Below are positions 1-12,575 of a stretch of 64,000 nucleotides of DNA, one piece after another. The stretch spans positions 1-64,000 of the forward strand of contig QANZ01027752.1 in the NCBI GenBank assembly GCA_003254925.1. Direction: 5' to 3'. Below the pieces are notes generated by a model, which saw only the letters and a list, made by a program, of their open reading frames with translations, searched no databases and was not told the origin of the DNA. A program made the position numbers and the translations under genes. Position 1 is the stretch's first letter, and the number at the start of each line of letters is the position of its first letter. This DNA comes from Chamaecrista fasciculata (taxonomy: Eukaryota > Streptophyta > Magnoliopsida > Fabales > Fabaceae).

Positions 1-81
1 GATCCTGGAAGGAATCATAGGGAAGCCAAAAATTTTAATTTACCTGTTTTTCCGCTGCGCCGACCCTATGATTTCCCAACA
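1..81 (+). repeat. 3' end of a copia LTR
   Basis: The segment ends in TTTCCCAACA and has the GCTGCGC stretch found just before the ends of the other LTRs here (near 18204-18228). It lacks a primer binding site downstream and runs straight into integrase-derived sequence. Confidence 0.7.
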
Positions 82-2060
82 CGATCTATGATGAGTCAAA
101 CTGATCTTCCGCGATCCTTTTGAGGATATGCTTTAGAAGCTATCGTGTTCACACTAAACCGTGTTCCGTCTAAGGCAGTTGAGAAGACACCATATGAGAT
201 ATGGATGGGAGGAGTCCCATAGTGTCTTATCTCAAATTTGGGGGTGTGAAGTTTACGTTAAGCAAACGATAAACTATCTCCCAAAAGGTGCTTGTAGGGT
301 ACCCCAAGGAAACGAGGGGATACTATGTTTACTGCCCATCTGACAACAAAGAGTTTGTAGTCAGAAGTTGATCTTCTTAGAGTAGGATCTTGTTTCCAAA
401 AGAAACAGTGGGAGTAAGGTAGATCTTGAAGGAGTTCAAGATCCACAAAACACTTCAGAGGCGCAGGCGGAAACTAGAGAAGAACCACAAGGTGTTGTGG
501 AAGCTCCTCTAATAACACAAGGACAACGAAGTTCTGATAGAACACGTTTTCAACCACAAAGATGTGGATCTTTTGTGACTGAAAATAGGGATGTGTTGCT
601 CATAGAGCATGGTGAGCCTACCACCTATCAAGAAACTTTCACCTCAACTCCGAGAAATGGGTTGAAGCCATGAAGGCTGAGATGGCAACGTCAACGTCTT
701 CAAGGCTAGGCTAATTGCAAAGGGTTTTATGCAACGTCATGGTATTGACTATGACGAAACCTTTTCCCCTGTTGCAATGGCCAAGACCATTAGGATCCTG
801 TTTGCCTATGAGATATGGCAATTGGATGTCAAAACGACATTCCTTAGAGGAAGGCTGCCCGAGGATGTGTGCGACACAACCTGAGGGGTTTGTATGTCCA
901 GAGGAACCAGTAAAGGTGTGCAAGCTTTGGAAATCCATTTATGGATTGAAGCGAGCATCACAGAGTTGGAATCATCGTTTTCATGAAGTAGTCAAAGAGT
1001 TTGGCTTCTTGCAAAACCCTAATAAACCTTGTGTTTAGAAGAAGGTTAGTGGGAGCACAGTTGTGTTCTTGGTGCTATATGTCAATGACATATTGCTCAT
1101 TGGAAATAATGTGCCAACCTTAGAGATTGTGAATCTTGGTTTGGAAATCTTTTTCAATGAAGGACATAGAAGCTGCCTATATTCTAGGCATTAAGATCTA
1201 TGGAGATAGATCTTGTAGGCTTCTTGGATTGAGTCAGAGTACGGACTTGGATGAGGTACTGAAGGGGTTCAGTATGCAAGACTCTAAGAGGGATTCATGT
1301 CGATGAATCAAGGATTGACCCATGCAAGAAACAGTGTCCCAAGACACTTGTGGAGCAAGGGCGCATGAGTGGCATCCTTTATGCTTCGGCAATAGGATCC
1401 ATCATGCTGTGTACTCGACCCGATGTGTCGTTTGCCCTGAGCATGACAAGCCGGTTCCAAAAAGACCCTGGTGAGGATCCTTGTACCGCTGTCATAAGCA
1501 TCCTTGAGTACTTAGGAAGAACTAAGGATGAAATCTTGGATTATGGTGGAATAAGTGTGTAAGGGTTACACAGGTGCCCGTTTTCCAAAACCTACCAAGA
1601 TGAATCGCAGTATGGATACGTGTTTCTCCTGAACGGTAGCATCGTGAGTTGGAAAGAGTTTCTAAGCAGAGAGCACGGTTGCTGATTCTACAACAGAGGG
1701 TTGGTCGCGTGGAGACGCAGACCGTAAAACTTGTGTCTGAGAAGTGATTGGTGGTCGCCCTGTGGAGACAGGAAGACACCAAATGGGATTGGATCCCCAC
1801 TGATGTTCCGACAGTGATATATGTATGCACATATATAAACTCAGACATGATCACCTAGAGATGGTGATATCAAGATATGTTAAAGTTGCAGACGAGGATG
1901 ATGCCGATCCTCTTATGACAATGTTAGGAACATTAATGTGATATGGAGATTCCTAGCACAGGTCTTACATGAGAATCATGTAGTGTCAGATGGAGATTAG
2001 ACACACATTAATGGATGTTCCTAAGAGTTAGGAACAGTTGGATTAATGATTGTACCTAGT
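82..2060 (+). pseudogene. Decayed copia pol: integrase C-terminal part, reverse transcriptase, RNase H
   Basis: Translation in shifting frames matches copia polyprotein. An integrase segment ending in TPYEIW lies near 150-205. RT lies at about 700-1150, including a WQLDVKTTFL motif (815-844) and a YGLK motif (941-952). RNase H remnants follow to about 1850. The RT active-site box reads YVND instead of YVDD (1078-1089), a loss of a catalytic Asp. There is a stop right after the codons for NKPCV (1036-1038), plus many other stops and frameshifts. It cannot encode a working enzyme. It does retain two segments missing from the copies at 5332 and 16162, so it works as an outgroup for those deletions. 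Confidence 0.8.
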
Positions 2061-2073
2061 GCAAGTGGGAGTC

Positions 2074-4179
2074 TGTTGGAGATTGTGCCCTAGGGCCAAT
2101 AATTTTATAGATATGTTGTGAACATATCAATTAATTTATGGAGATAAATTAATGGTTATCATATTATTAGCATGTTTACTATGATAACAGTCCGTGATTA
2201 ATTATGAGATAATTAATCTAAACTGTCCCTGGTCGCTCATTCAAGTGGGAACTTGAAATGAACTAAGACCAGCATGACCTCGGTGCATGAGATGCACGCA
2301 CTAGATGCTGGGACGAGAGTCATGGTGCAATTACGTAAGGTGGTTACGAGTTGCTGGACTGACCCGGAGAGTCCTGCATGGGTTTAGTCATCAGCTTGTC
2401 TCTCCTGTACACCTGTCACGACGCCTTAGACCTGAGGTCATCATTATTCCGGCGTTGCAGTTGTCAGACTTTGGCTTAGTCTAACGCTGCCCGTAACAGG
2501 GTAGTCATAAGGGCTAAGTACGGGTTTGGTTGATTGCCGTGCTGAGGAATGTGGACTGACCAAAATTGGGATTTTGTTCCCCATTAAATTGGGAGATATC
2601 TTACTGGCGCCCTCGATGAGTCTGTCCAGGAAATGCATGGCCATGCTAGATATTGGGACTTACTCAAGGAGATCGAGAAAGTAAAGGTTTGGATCATGGG
2701 TGACTTTCCCGTGCCTGGTCCATGACCAAGATATCGCAGAACAATAGGGTCGGTGCCATGGAGGTACTAAGGTTAAGTCGGTTTTGGTAAAAACCGATAA
2801 CTCACGTATTTTGGGTAGTTGTGATGGCTTGCTAGAGTCCGCTCACAGCTTGTAGGTCATGAGATGCCCTACTGCCAACTTCACGTGGGGCCTGCTGGGT
2901 CACACACGAGCAGGAACAGGACACCGTTCAAAAGGGACACGAATTAGGGTTAATTCGTGGGTCACTCCGGTGGCACGATTTAAGACAAAGAGGAAATGTC
3001 TGGGACATTATGTCTTGTCTTAATTGATCTACAGTTGTGAAGTATTTAAATTTGTGAGACAAATTTAAATATAATAATTGTTAAATAATTAATTTGGATT
3101 AATTATTTACAATTAAAATATTAAGGAAAAATAATTCAGATAAGGTTCCTAAAAGTTAGGAAATTATTGAATTATAAAATTCCCTAATATTGGCATGAGG
3201 GTGGCGCCTCTTTTATGATATTTAGGTTAATAAAATTGTTTTATTAATTTAAATAATAATTTGAATTCAAAAGATTTGATGGAGATATCAAAAGATTTGA
3301 ATTCAAAAGAGTTGGATGAGATCTCAAATCAGGATCTTTGGTGAATCATGACTTCCTAAGAGTTAGGAAGGTTTTTGATTTATAAAATTCCAAAGATAAT
3401 TTAGGGCAACATGGCGCCATCTTGGAGAATCTCATGGGGAGATTTGATCTCTCAAATTGATTCTCTAAGATTACGATTTGAATTTAAATTTAATATTATG
3501 GTAATATTATAATTTGAAATTCAAGTCATGAAGCCATATTATTATTATAATTTAGAATTATAATAATGCTCTAAAAATAATTATATAAACCCTAGGGCTA
3601 GGCGCCTAGGTCAAGCATGTGAGTGAGAATTCATTTGTGCAATTTTCATCCTCCTTGTTGAGAGAGATAGAAAACTCGCCTCCTTCAAAACCCTAGCCTC
3701 CAAGTGAGGAAATTTTTGGTTCTCAAGAGTTGAGAGGGTAAAATCGACTTGGCCTAAGAGTTAGGCAATTCGATTTGTGGTTGCCAAAAATTAGGGTTTG
3801 TGAGAGAAGGAAAGACAAGAAGGAGTTCTTGTGGGAATTCTCCATTGCGCCACTTTTGGAGTTTGAATCAAGAAGGAATTCTTGAATTCAAATACACTAT
3901 AGATTGGTCCCTGGTTCTTTTTGGAGAAAAGAACTGAAGGCTAGCACTTTGGTGCCCGAAGAAACTGTTCGTGTGGATTACTGGCAGAGGGAGAACTCTG
4001 GGAGTGGGCTCCTTGGACACGCCTTGTTCAACCAACCGATTGAAACTCGTGAGGTATACCACTATCTTAAAAGTTTTAAATTCTACTAGCGGATCCGTTC
4101 GGGAATTTTAGGGCCTTGCGCGTTTTTATTTTAATTTTATATTTGCTTCTGCTGCGTTAGGCGCCTAGAATTCCCAACA
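2074..4179 (+). repeat. 3' LTR of the copia element (2106 bp)
   Basis: It starts TGTTGGAGATTGTGCCC right after the purine-rich tract GTGCAAGTGGGAGTC and ends TTCCCAACA, giving the TG...CA ends and short TGTTGG/CCAACA inverted repeat of an LTR. It is homologous along its length to the LTRs at 5332-7406, 12576-14701 and 16162-18228 but visibly more diverged. Two ORFs inside it (60-70 codons, near 2444-2644 and 3868-4089) have no recognisable protein similarity and are not treated as genes. Confidence 0.85.
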
Positions 4180-4515
4180 TGTTCTTGGTAGTGCGCCATT
4201 CTGTCTTGGAAATTTCAAGAAGTGTTCTTGAAAATCCAAGATTGTAGATCGGTTCCCATATTCTCTTGAAGAAGAAATTGGATGCTAGCACCTTAGTATC
4301 TGCCAAACTGTTCGTGTGGATCACCGGCAGAGGAAGGACACAAGTCTGTGGACTTCTTGGAATCGCAACTTTTGAAGCAACCGTTTGATTTAGGTATACA
4401 TCTCTATCTTACTGGTATAAACACAATTAGTGGATCCTGGAAGGAGATTATAAGGTTTTGTAAAAAAAATTTAATTTTATCTTTTTCCGTTGCGCTTGCT
4501 CTAGAATCTCCAACA
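4180..4515 (+). repeat. Copia LTR remnant, 3' third only
   Basis: Sequence from TGTTCTTGG to TCTCCAACA parallels the last third of the adjacent LTR, including the versions of GGATCACCGGC and GTGGATCCTGG. The upstream LTR begins immediately to its left, so the element at 1-4179 probably inserted into this older LTR. No internal domain follows. Confidence 0.6.
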
Positions 4516-5331
4516 ATTGCATCATGACAAACACCCTTCATAGCAATTAGTTTCCCTTGGATGTGAACACGAAAAATTTTCCATCTTCTCTTATAACTGA
4601 CTCAATAATAAATTCCTCAAACGCCTCAATAATGCTTATGGATTATGGAAACTATCATTGCATTAGTGGAGATTCATGATTGACGGTTGATCGTGATCTT
4701 GACAGTAATACGTTAATAAATTTCAACATGAGGAACAATCAGCAGATAAGCTTCAGCGTAAAAATAGGGCGTGCCATTGGTTGTGCCGCCAAGAAGTCCA
4801 ACGGCACACGCAAGGAAAAGGTCTAGGGCATGTTTTGGATTACCATGATTCAAGATATCAAGATGTCGTTGGGATATTCTGCGAATCTCGCTGTGCCGCC
4901 AGCCTGTGCCGCCGGCAAACGAGACAGCCCAAGCCCAACTTTGTGCCTATAAATAGAGCTCGTCATTCCACTCTCAGAGCACACGAGTAGTACCACTAGC
5001 ATTGAAGAAATCAATAGAATAGTTTAAGAATAACTCTGCCTAGAGCATGAGTAACTACTTAGGTAGATACTTGAGGAATGCCTCAAGGATGTGACTTGAG
5101 TTCATCACGTTGTTCATGTAGAGTTTAGATATTGATGTTGCATTTATGAGTATTCTCAATTCTTTCATAGGTACGTGTTGAATTGTTTATACATTAGATA
5201 GTATAGTTCTTAGGATTGTTCTTTATTTTCCTTATTTGTTCATTGGTCTGATCTGTAATAATAGAGATGACTTTGAAAGGTAAATGACAAATTCTCGTAT
5301 TCCCAAGTAATGGTTGAGTAATCCATCATAA
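4516..5331. other. Unclassified repeat-like DNA, left part of the segment split by the copia insertion
   Basis: No gene recognised. It includes a TATA-like CTATAAATAG near 4948 and repeats of TGTGCCGCC (about 4780-4915), features common in LTR promoter regions. It joins logically to 14707 onward, because the copia element between them carries a target-site duplication. It may be LTR or leader of the gypsy element whose pol remains at 15060-15795, but that link is inference. Confidence 0.35.
5327..5331. repeat. Target-site duplication CATAA (left)
   Basis: CATAA immediately left of TGTTGGG is repeated exactly at 14702-14706 right of CCAACA. Five bases is the usual size for copia integration. 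Confidence 0.9.
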
Positions 5332-7406
5332 TGTTGGGAAATCAAGGCGTGCAGCGGAAGCAAAAATTTGAAAATAACTCGAAATTAACAAACTAAATAA
5401 AACGCCAAGATGATTTCCCAAAATAGATCCGCTAGATGAATTTACATTGTTTAGTAAAGTGTTATACCTCACGAGTTTCAATCGGTCCGGTTGAGCGGGG
5501 CGATTCCAAGAAGTCCACTCGACGCGTCCTTCCTTCGCCGGTGATCCACACGAGCAGTTTGTTTGCACCAAGGTGCTAGCCTTCAGTTCTCTTCTCCAAA
5601 AGAACACGGGACCTCGATCTACGGTTCTTGGTGATCAAGAACAGTTCTTGAACCAGGAAAAAAAACTATCAAGAACAATTCTTGATCTTTTACAAAAGGT
5701 GGCGCAAGAAATCAAGAGGAAGTCTCTTGATTTCTCTCTCAAAACCCTAGCTAGCAAAAACACTCGACTTTCTCTCTCTCACTTGGAGAAGACGAGTTTC
5801 TCTCTCTAGGATTGCACAAGGCGACTCACTCCTTCTCTCTCTTAGAAAAGGATACGAAATTCACTTAATGAATGACACTTGTGTAGAAGTCGACTTACGC
5901 TTAGGGTTTTAATTATAAATTTAGGGAATTTTATCATTCTAAAATCATGAGATTACAATAATATCCTAATTTTAAGAATTGAATATCTAATTAAAATATT
6001 ACCTCAATATCTTAATTCAAATTCAAATGAAAATATTTTGAGAATCAAATTGGAAAATCAAATCTTCCCCTAGATTCCCAAGTCATGCGGCATTCCCCTC
6101 ATTATCTTTGGAATTTTATAAATCAAAAACAACATTCCTAAATCTTAGGATGTCATAACCAACTTATTATCTTCCAATGATTTTGAATTAAAATATTACC
6201 TTAATATCTTTAATTCAAAATTTGAATCTTAAGATCAAATCTTTTGAATTCAAATTCAAATTCAAGTCATGACTTTAATTAATAAAACAATTTTATTAAT
6301 TAAAATCCCTACTTAAAAGAGGCGCCACCCTCGAAGCCTATTATCTTAATATTAGTGAATTTAATAAATCAATAATCTCCTAACTTTTAGGAACCTTATT
6401 AATTTTATTATTCCCTAATATTATAATTGTAAATAGATTAATCCCATTAACTATTTAACAATTAATATATTTAAACTTGTCCCACAAATTTAAATATCAC
6501 AACCGTAGATATAATTTAAGACAAGACTCAATGTCACAAACATTTTGCTATGTCTTAAATTTGTCACCGAAGTGACTCACGAATTAACCCTAATTCGTGT
6601 CACCTGAAGCGGTGTCCAGATCCTGCTCATGTGTGACCCAGCAGGCCTCATGTGAAGTTGGCAGCAAGCCATCTTATGACTCACAAGTTGAGAGCGGACT
6701 CTAGCAAGCCATCACGACTACCCAAAACACGTGAGTTATCGTTTTCACCAAAACCGATTTAACCTAAGTACCACCATGTCATAGACCCTATTGTCGCACG
6801 ATATCTTGGTTCTGGATAAGGCACGGGAAAGTCATCCTTAATCCAAACCACAAATTTCTCGATCCTTTGAGTTAGTCCCATTTCTCTGTGTCGCCACACA
6901 TTTTTTGGACAGACTCATCGAGGGGACCACATTCCTCAGCTCTGCAATCAACCAAACCCGTACCTAGCCCTTATGGCTACCCTGTTACGGGCAACGTTAG
7001 ACCAGGCCAAAGTTCGACAACTACAATGCCGGAATAGTCAAGACCTCAGGTCTAAGGCATTGTGACAGGTGTACTGGAGAGGCTAGCTAATGACTAAACC
7101 CATGCAGGACTCTTCGGGTGAGTCCAGCAACTTGTAACCCTTTATATAATTGCACCATGACCCTCGTGAAGCATCTAGTGCATGTATCCCTATACATCGA
7201 GGTCATGCTGGTCTTAGTTCATTTCAAGCTCCCACTCGAATGAGCGACCAGGGACAAAATTTAGATTAATTATCATATAATTAATCAAGGACGCTATCAT
7301 AGTAAACATGCTAATTATGATAACAATATAATTTATCTCTATAAATTAATCAATATGTTCAAAACATATTCACAAAATGATTGGCCCTAGGGCACAATCT
7401 CCAACA
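5332..7406 (-). repeat. 3' LTR of the minus-strand copia element (2075 bp)
   Basis: Colinear with the LTR at 12576-14701 apart from a 51-bp segment (near 14180-14230) that this copy lacks. The first 1.1 kb is almost identical between the two, and most substitutions lie at about 6330-6970. ORFs at 5326-5607 and 5573-5809 recur identically in the partner LTR; they are LTR shadows without recognisable products. Confidence 0.93.
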
Positions 7407-7421
7407 GACTCCCACTTGCAC
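7407..7421 (-). other. Polypurine tract of the copia element
   Basis: Read on the minus strand it is GTGCAAGTGGGAGTC, directly next to the LTR start. The same motif precedes the LTRs at 2074 and 25894. It primes plus-strand DNA synthesis in LTR retrotransposons. Confidence 0.8.
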
Positions 7422-7439
7422 TAGGTACAATCATTAACT

Positions 7440-10320
7440 GTTTCTACACTAGGAACATCCATTAATGTGTCTAATCCCCATTGACATTTCATGACATTCA
7501 TGTATGACCCATGCTAGGGGTTTCGTCAGAGGATCGGCAACTTTATCCTCAAATGCTACTTTACATGTCTTAACATCTCCATCTCAAGGTGATAACATCT
7601 GAGTATATATATCACTGTCGGAACGTCAGTGAGGACCCAGTCCCATTTGGTGTCTCACCTGTCTCTAGAGGGTGACAGCCAACCATACTCCAGACATTAG
7701 TTTTACGGTCCGCGTCTCTATGTGACCAACCCTTCATTGTAGAATCAGCAATCGTGCTCTGCTTGGAACCTTTCTAACTCACGATGCTACCGTTCAGGAG
7801 AAATACGTATTCAGACTGCGATTTAGATTTATCTTGGTAGGTTTGAAAAATGGGCACTTGTGTAACTAATTACACAACATTTCTACCAAGAATTAATCCT
7901 TAGTTCTTCATAAGTACTCAAGGATATCTTTGACAGCGGTCCAATGATCCTTTCCAGGGTCTTGTAGGCACCGGTTCGTCATGCTCAGGGCAAACGATGA
8001 TTCATCACTATGAATCATTCGTTGGAATCCCGCATACTGAACCCCTTCAGTATCTTATCCAAGTATGTACTTTGACTTAATTTAAGAAGCATACGAGATC
8101 TATCTCTATAGATCTTGAACCCTAGTTTATAGGAAGCTTCTACTAAGTCCTTCATTGAAAATGATTTTCCTAACCGAGATTCACAATCTCCAAGGTAGGA
8201 ATATCATTTCCAATGATTATTATGTCAACGACATGTAGTACCAAGAACACAATTGTGCTCCAACTAACCTTCTTGTAAACACAAGGCTCATCAGGGTTTT
8301 GTAAGAAGCCAAACGTTTTGACTACCTTATCAAAACGATGATTCCAACTTCGTGATGCTTGCTTCAATCCAAATTGGATCTCTGAAGCTTGCATATCCTC
8401 TCTGGTTCATCTGGACATACAAACTCCTCAGGTTGTGTCACGCACACGTCCTCGAGCAGCCTTTCTATCCATTTGCCATACTTCATATTAACAATATGCG
8501 GCTATGGCAAGGAGAACCCTAATGGACTCGGCCATCGCAACTGGGGAAAACGTTTCATCATCACATGACGTTGAGTCAACCCCTTTTGCTACTAGCCTCG
8601 CCTTGAAGACATTGACGTTGCAATCTATGACGGTTTTCTCCTCGAAAAACCCACTTGCACCCTACGGCTTTTACACCTTCAGGTGGAGTGTTCAAGGTCC
8701 ATACCTTGTTGTCGTACATGGATCGCTTTTCTGCCTTCATGGCTTCAAACCATTTCTCACAGTTGGAACTCACGACAGTTTCTTGGTAGGTGGTAGGCTC
8801 ACCACGCTCCACGAGCAACACATCCCTGTTCTCTGTCATCAAGGATCCATATCCTTGAGGTCGAGAACGTGTCCTATCAAACTCTCGTGGTCCTTGTGTT
8901 ACTAGAGGAGCTACCACAACGCCTTGTGGCTCTTCTCTAGTTTCCGTCTGCGCCTCTGTAGTGCCTTGTGGATCTTGAACCCCTTCAAGATTAATCCTAC
9001 TCCCACTGTTTCTTTTGGAAACAAAGATTCCCTTTTCAAAAGGAATCCACTTCTGACTACAAACATTTTGTGGTCAGATTGGTAGTAGATAAAATACCCC
9101 CTCGTTTCCTTGGGGTATCTTACAAAAGAACACTTGAGGGTTTTGGGAGACAGTTTATCATTAAGCCGTTGCTTAACTAAAACTTCACATCCCCAAATTT
9201 GGAAAAGACAAAATGGGACTCTTCCCATTCCATATCTCATATGGTGTCTTTTCAACTGCCTTAGACGGAACACGGTTAAGTGTGAAACTAGCAGTCTCTA
9301 GAGTATGCCCCTAAAAGGATGGCAGAAGATCATCCTGACTCATCATAGATCGAACCATATCCAATAGAGTTCGATTCCTCCTCTCGGAAATGCCATTCCA
9401 CTCTGGGGTTCTGGGAGGGGTAAGTTGTGAGACTATCCCACAACTTCTAAGATGATCAATAAATCCTTGACTCAAATACTCGCCTCCTCGATCCGATCAA
9501 AGGACTTTGATTATCTTGCCAAGTTGGTTCTCCACTTCACTCTGAAATCTTTTGAACATTTCAAAAGACCTTGACTTGTGCTTCATAGTCAAAACTATTG
9601 AAGTTGTCAGTGAACGTTACGAAGTACGAGTAATCACCTCTAGCCTGGGTACTCATGGGTCCACATACATCACTAAGTATGATTCCCAATAAGTCAGATA
9701 CCCTCTCACTGTTGCCAGTGAAGGGCGCCTTTGTCATCTTTCCAAGTAGACAAGATTCGCAAACATCATGTGATTCAAAATCAAATGAGTTTAGAAGCCC
9801 ATACTTATGGAGCTTCTCCAGGCGTTTCTCGTTTATATGGCCTAAACGACAATGCCAAAGGTATGCAGGATTAGATTCGCTAATCTTAATGCTTTCCGTA
9901 TCAATATTATAAATATCGTTATCGTATTTCCAATTTTAAGATGCAATGACTATCTTGCAAATCAACATAAGCAAATAAACATCATCTTCATAAATTGAAC
10001 TCCTTTCATTACAGTTAACACATGTAAAAACTTCCTTATCATATAAGAAAAGAAACATTGTTTGAACTATAAAGAAGGTACATAACAATAAAATAAGTCC
10101 AGAGGGCAAAACAAGCTCGCATGTTCCTGCAGCAATAGCAGCAACCCTTGCTCCATCGCCTTCACGCAGGTCCATCTCGCTTCTGTCCAGCTTTCTACTG
10201 TCTTTAAGACCCTGCACATCAAATGTGAGAAACACATGCTGTATCTAATACCCAAGTGGTTAAGTAGAAAGGAACAAATATAACAAAGATACCTGAAGTA
10301 GAGGCCTCAGTGCCTTCCTT
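7440..10320 (-). pseudogene. Decayed copia pol: protease, integrase, reverse transcriptase, RNase H
   Basis: Minus-strand fragments in several frames. A protease-like LDTACGSHI lies near 10205-10240. A gag-pre-integrase segment (about 9740-9870) and integrase (about 9020-9700, with SDRGGE near 9490-9500) follow, then RT pieces (8170-8917, with QASRSWNHRF and a box reading HVVD instead of YVDD near 8222-8236) and RNase H remnants (7450-7900). A 20-bp deletion near 8466 removes the DVKT-type catalytic motif of RT, and a 117-bp deletion near 7998 removes a later conserved block. Both are also present in the copy at 16162. It is not functional. Confidence 0.85.
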
Positions 10321-11151
10321 CTATTTCTTCAGATCTTTCAAATACAATTTGCAATTCCTCTTCCAGTGTCCTGGCTTTTGACAGAAAAAGCAAATTGCAT
10401 CCTTTGCGGGCTTTGCCTTCTTGGCAGGTTGTGGATTGGGCTTGGCCACTGGCTTGGTCTCACCATCCATGACGTCACCCTTCCTCTTTCCTTTGCCCTT
10501 CCTTTTCCCTTGGTCTTTCTGAGCTATCAGGACCGTTGCAGGCGCTCTCTCCATGGAAGCCTCAGCAGTCTTGAGCATCCTATGCAGCTCAGAAACTGAT
10601 TTCTCCATTCCACTCATCTTAAAGTCCATGACAAACTTGTCATAAGCTTTAGGCAGCGAGCTCAGGATCAAAACCGTCGCAAGCTCTGGAGTAATGGGAA
10701 ATCCAAGCCTACCAAGATGATCTATGTACCCCCTCATCTCCAAGACATGGGTACTTACGGATTCATCTTCAGCCATCTTGCAAGAGTGTAGAGCCTTAGT
10801 GGTCTCATACCTCTCTCGCCTAACCTGTTGCGGGAACATTTCCCTGAGACGTATCATCATCTCAAAAGACATCAACATTTCCACGTCCTTTTGCAATTCG
10901 GGAACCATTGTGTCTAGCATCAGGCAAGAGACCTCCAAAGAGTCATCAAAGTGCTTCTCATAAGCATTCTGCTGAGCTCTTGGAGCGTCTTCGGCAGGCT
11001 CTTTAGGGATAGGTTTGTCCAGGACATAAAGCCTCCTTTGCTGGGTGAGAACAATTCTGAATTTGCGAAACCAGACAAGGAAGTTCGTCCCGTTTAATTT
11101 ATCCTTCTCAAGGATTGATAGCAGTGAAAACGTTGAACTGTTTGTTGCCAT
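10321..11151 (-). CDS. gag: Copia gag (capsid/nucleocapsid), intact 276-codon ORF
   Basis: Gag forms the virus-like particle of the retrotransposon in the cytoplasm and binds its RNA. The first about 200 residues match the copia-type gag domain (retrotrans_gag/UBN2 class). There is a Lys/Gly-rich basic stretch at about residues 213-225. A CCHC zinc knuckle, CFFCQKPGHWKRNC, occupies residues 254-267. The start ATG lies 1.4 kb inside the 5' LTR, in line with the sister copy. The ORF stops after LKDLKK because CAG became TAG; the sister at 22162 reads on for 34 codons into protease. This is the only open coding region of the element. Purifying selection on gag alone would fit a gag-only non-autonomous element, but that is inference. 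Confidence 0.88.
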   Translation of the reverse strand: MATNSSTFSLLSILEKDKLNGTNFLVWFRKFRIVLTQQRRLYVLDKPIPKEPAEDAPRAQQNAYEKHFDDSLEVSCLMLDTMVPELQKDVEMLMSFEMMIRLREMFPQQVRRERYETTKALHSCKMAEDESVSTHVLEMRGYIDHLGRLGFPITPELATVLILSSLPKAYDKFVMDFKMSGMEKSVSELHRMLKTAEASMERAPATVLIAQKDQGKRKGKGKRKGDVMDGETKPVAKPNPQPAKKAKPAKDAICFFCQKPGHWKRNCKLYLKDLKK

Positions 11152-12560
11152 TGATTCTACAATTTAAGATATGAAAATTGATTAGCAAAATAATATATCC
11201 ACCATTTTATAAAACCCAGTAAAATTTATTATTAGTGGCTAAGACCCATATTTCACCAAAGTTTACCGTCGCGTAGGCGATCATGCACCCTTAGGTTATT
11301 TAGGTAGGTAACTCCTTACCAATCACATCTCATGTGACTCTTAGATCTTTATGGGACTGTATCATCGTATGATACTTATTATGGCATGTTTATCTCATCT
11401 AATGCCTTGAGGTCCAAATCAGATTTGATAACCCATTAATTCACACAATAAAACTTGTGAATGGCTAGGCTCAAAACAACGAGGCCGAAGCCCAACCCCA
11501 TATCATCAAGGCCTACTTAAACACGTGTCGCGTAGGCGATCACCGCATCTAACGAACCAAGATTTCAACGAGGCATTGCGTTGAATCTCCCATTCACTCA
11601 TGTCTCCTCAAGGTCAAGGTAGATACGTGTCGCGTAGGCGATGACCGCTCCACGATGAACAAGACTTTGACAGGGTGTTTTATTGACGGCAATAAAACTT
11701 AAGATTTTCTAAAAGGGTTTGATTTTTAAAATTTTCCGTTTTAGTTTAATTCTAAAACCAATTTTAAAATTAAACGAGTCGTGCCATGTGTTTATTTTCC
11801 CGTGTATCGCATACACATAAATGCATGCACGGATCTTGTATCGCATACAAAACCCTACGCTCGTATCACATACTTGGTAGCGTAAAATTGAAGTTGCATG
11901 TTAAAATTTCGTGCCCTAAGCATGCTCCTAGCGCATAGTATCACATACATGACTAAAAGCAGAAAAGCACACCGTGTTTGGATATGTCCCACTACCCTAT
12001 AATCCTCTCAAGCCAATGAGAGAATTTTTCTAAAAAAAAGAAAAAAAAAATTACAATGGGAAAAACCTCAGTTACATTGCGGTATAAACAAAAGGTAAAT
12101 TTACAACAGATTATAGGGAGACGACACGCAGGCCGTATTTACCAAAAAACCTAGAGCCATATCCAACACCACACACATATGAACAATTCATACTATTAGG
12201 TCAAACACGCCATTCCATAACACATAACAAAACAATTTTAAAATGTGTTTAATTAGGGTTTGTGCAATTTTAACATGCCTTTCTTGAAATTGGGCCTAGT
12301 ATCAATAATTATAAAATTCAAGAATCTCATTCAAGAATTTAAATTATTGACCCAAAATTTTAAAATTCATAATTTTATTTAATTTTCAGCCATCCCCATA
12401 ATATTATAATTAAAACACTTTTATTTATAATTACATATAGGGATTTCGACTTTGGCCTTAATAATTCAAGAAAATTTCAAATCAATCCAATTGATTTCTT
12501 TATGTATCATATACATCACATGTATAAATCACATAACCAGCATTAAATTCATTACTAGCG
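11152..12560 (-). other. Long untranslated leader of the copia element with internal 15-bp repeats
   Basis: There is no coding frame of note over 1.4 kb between primer binding site and gag. It contains GTCGCGTAGGCGATC at 11268-11282 and 11527-11541, and a one-base variant at 11629-11643. It also has several TAT(C/G)(A/G)CATAC motifs between 11800 and 11955. The same arrangement, inverted, is kept in the sister element at 20674-22161. Such leaders usually hold packaging and dimerisation signals; assigning that role to these repeats is inference. Confidence 0.7.
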
Positions 12561-12574
12561 TGGCTTTGATACCA
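12561..12574 (-). other. Primer binding site, initiator tRNA-Met type
   Basis: Read on the minus strand it is TGGTATCAAAGCCA, one base from the common plant copia site TGGTATCAGAGCCA, and it lies one base inside the 5' LTR. It pairs with the 3' end of initiator tRNA-Met to start minus-strand synthesis. Confidence 0.85.
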
Positions 12575-12575
12575 C

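Larger units (their letters stand above)
1..4179 (+). mobile_element. Angela/BARE-like Ty1-copia element, internally deleted, 5' end cut by window
   Basis: Seen: a piece of LTR 3' end (1-81, ending CCCAACA), then decayed pol from mid-integrase to RNase H (82-2060), a polypurine tract (about 2059-2073), and a full 3' LTR (2074-4179). Family knowledge: LTRs opening TGTTGG and closing CCAACA, with this integrase-RT-RNase H order, fit Ty1-copia; the LTR start resembles Angela/BARE. Gag, protease and the first half of integrase are absent, because the LTR end abuts the integrase remnant directly. Either the element suffered an internal deletion, or the first 81 bases belong to a different element inserted in its pol. 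It is more diverged than the copies at 5332 and 16162. Confidence 0.8.

Noticed and set aside
5573..5809. 78-codon ORF repeated identically at 12817-13053
   Set aside because: It lies inside the LTR pair; identity reflects LTR duplication, and the peptide has no recognisable domain.
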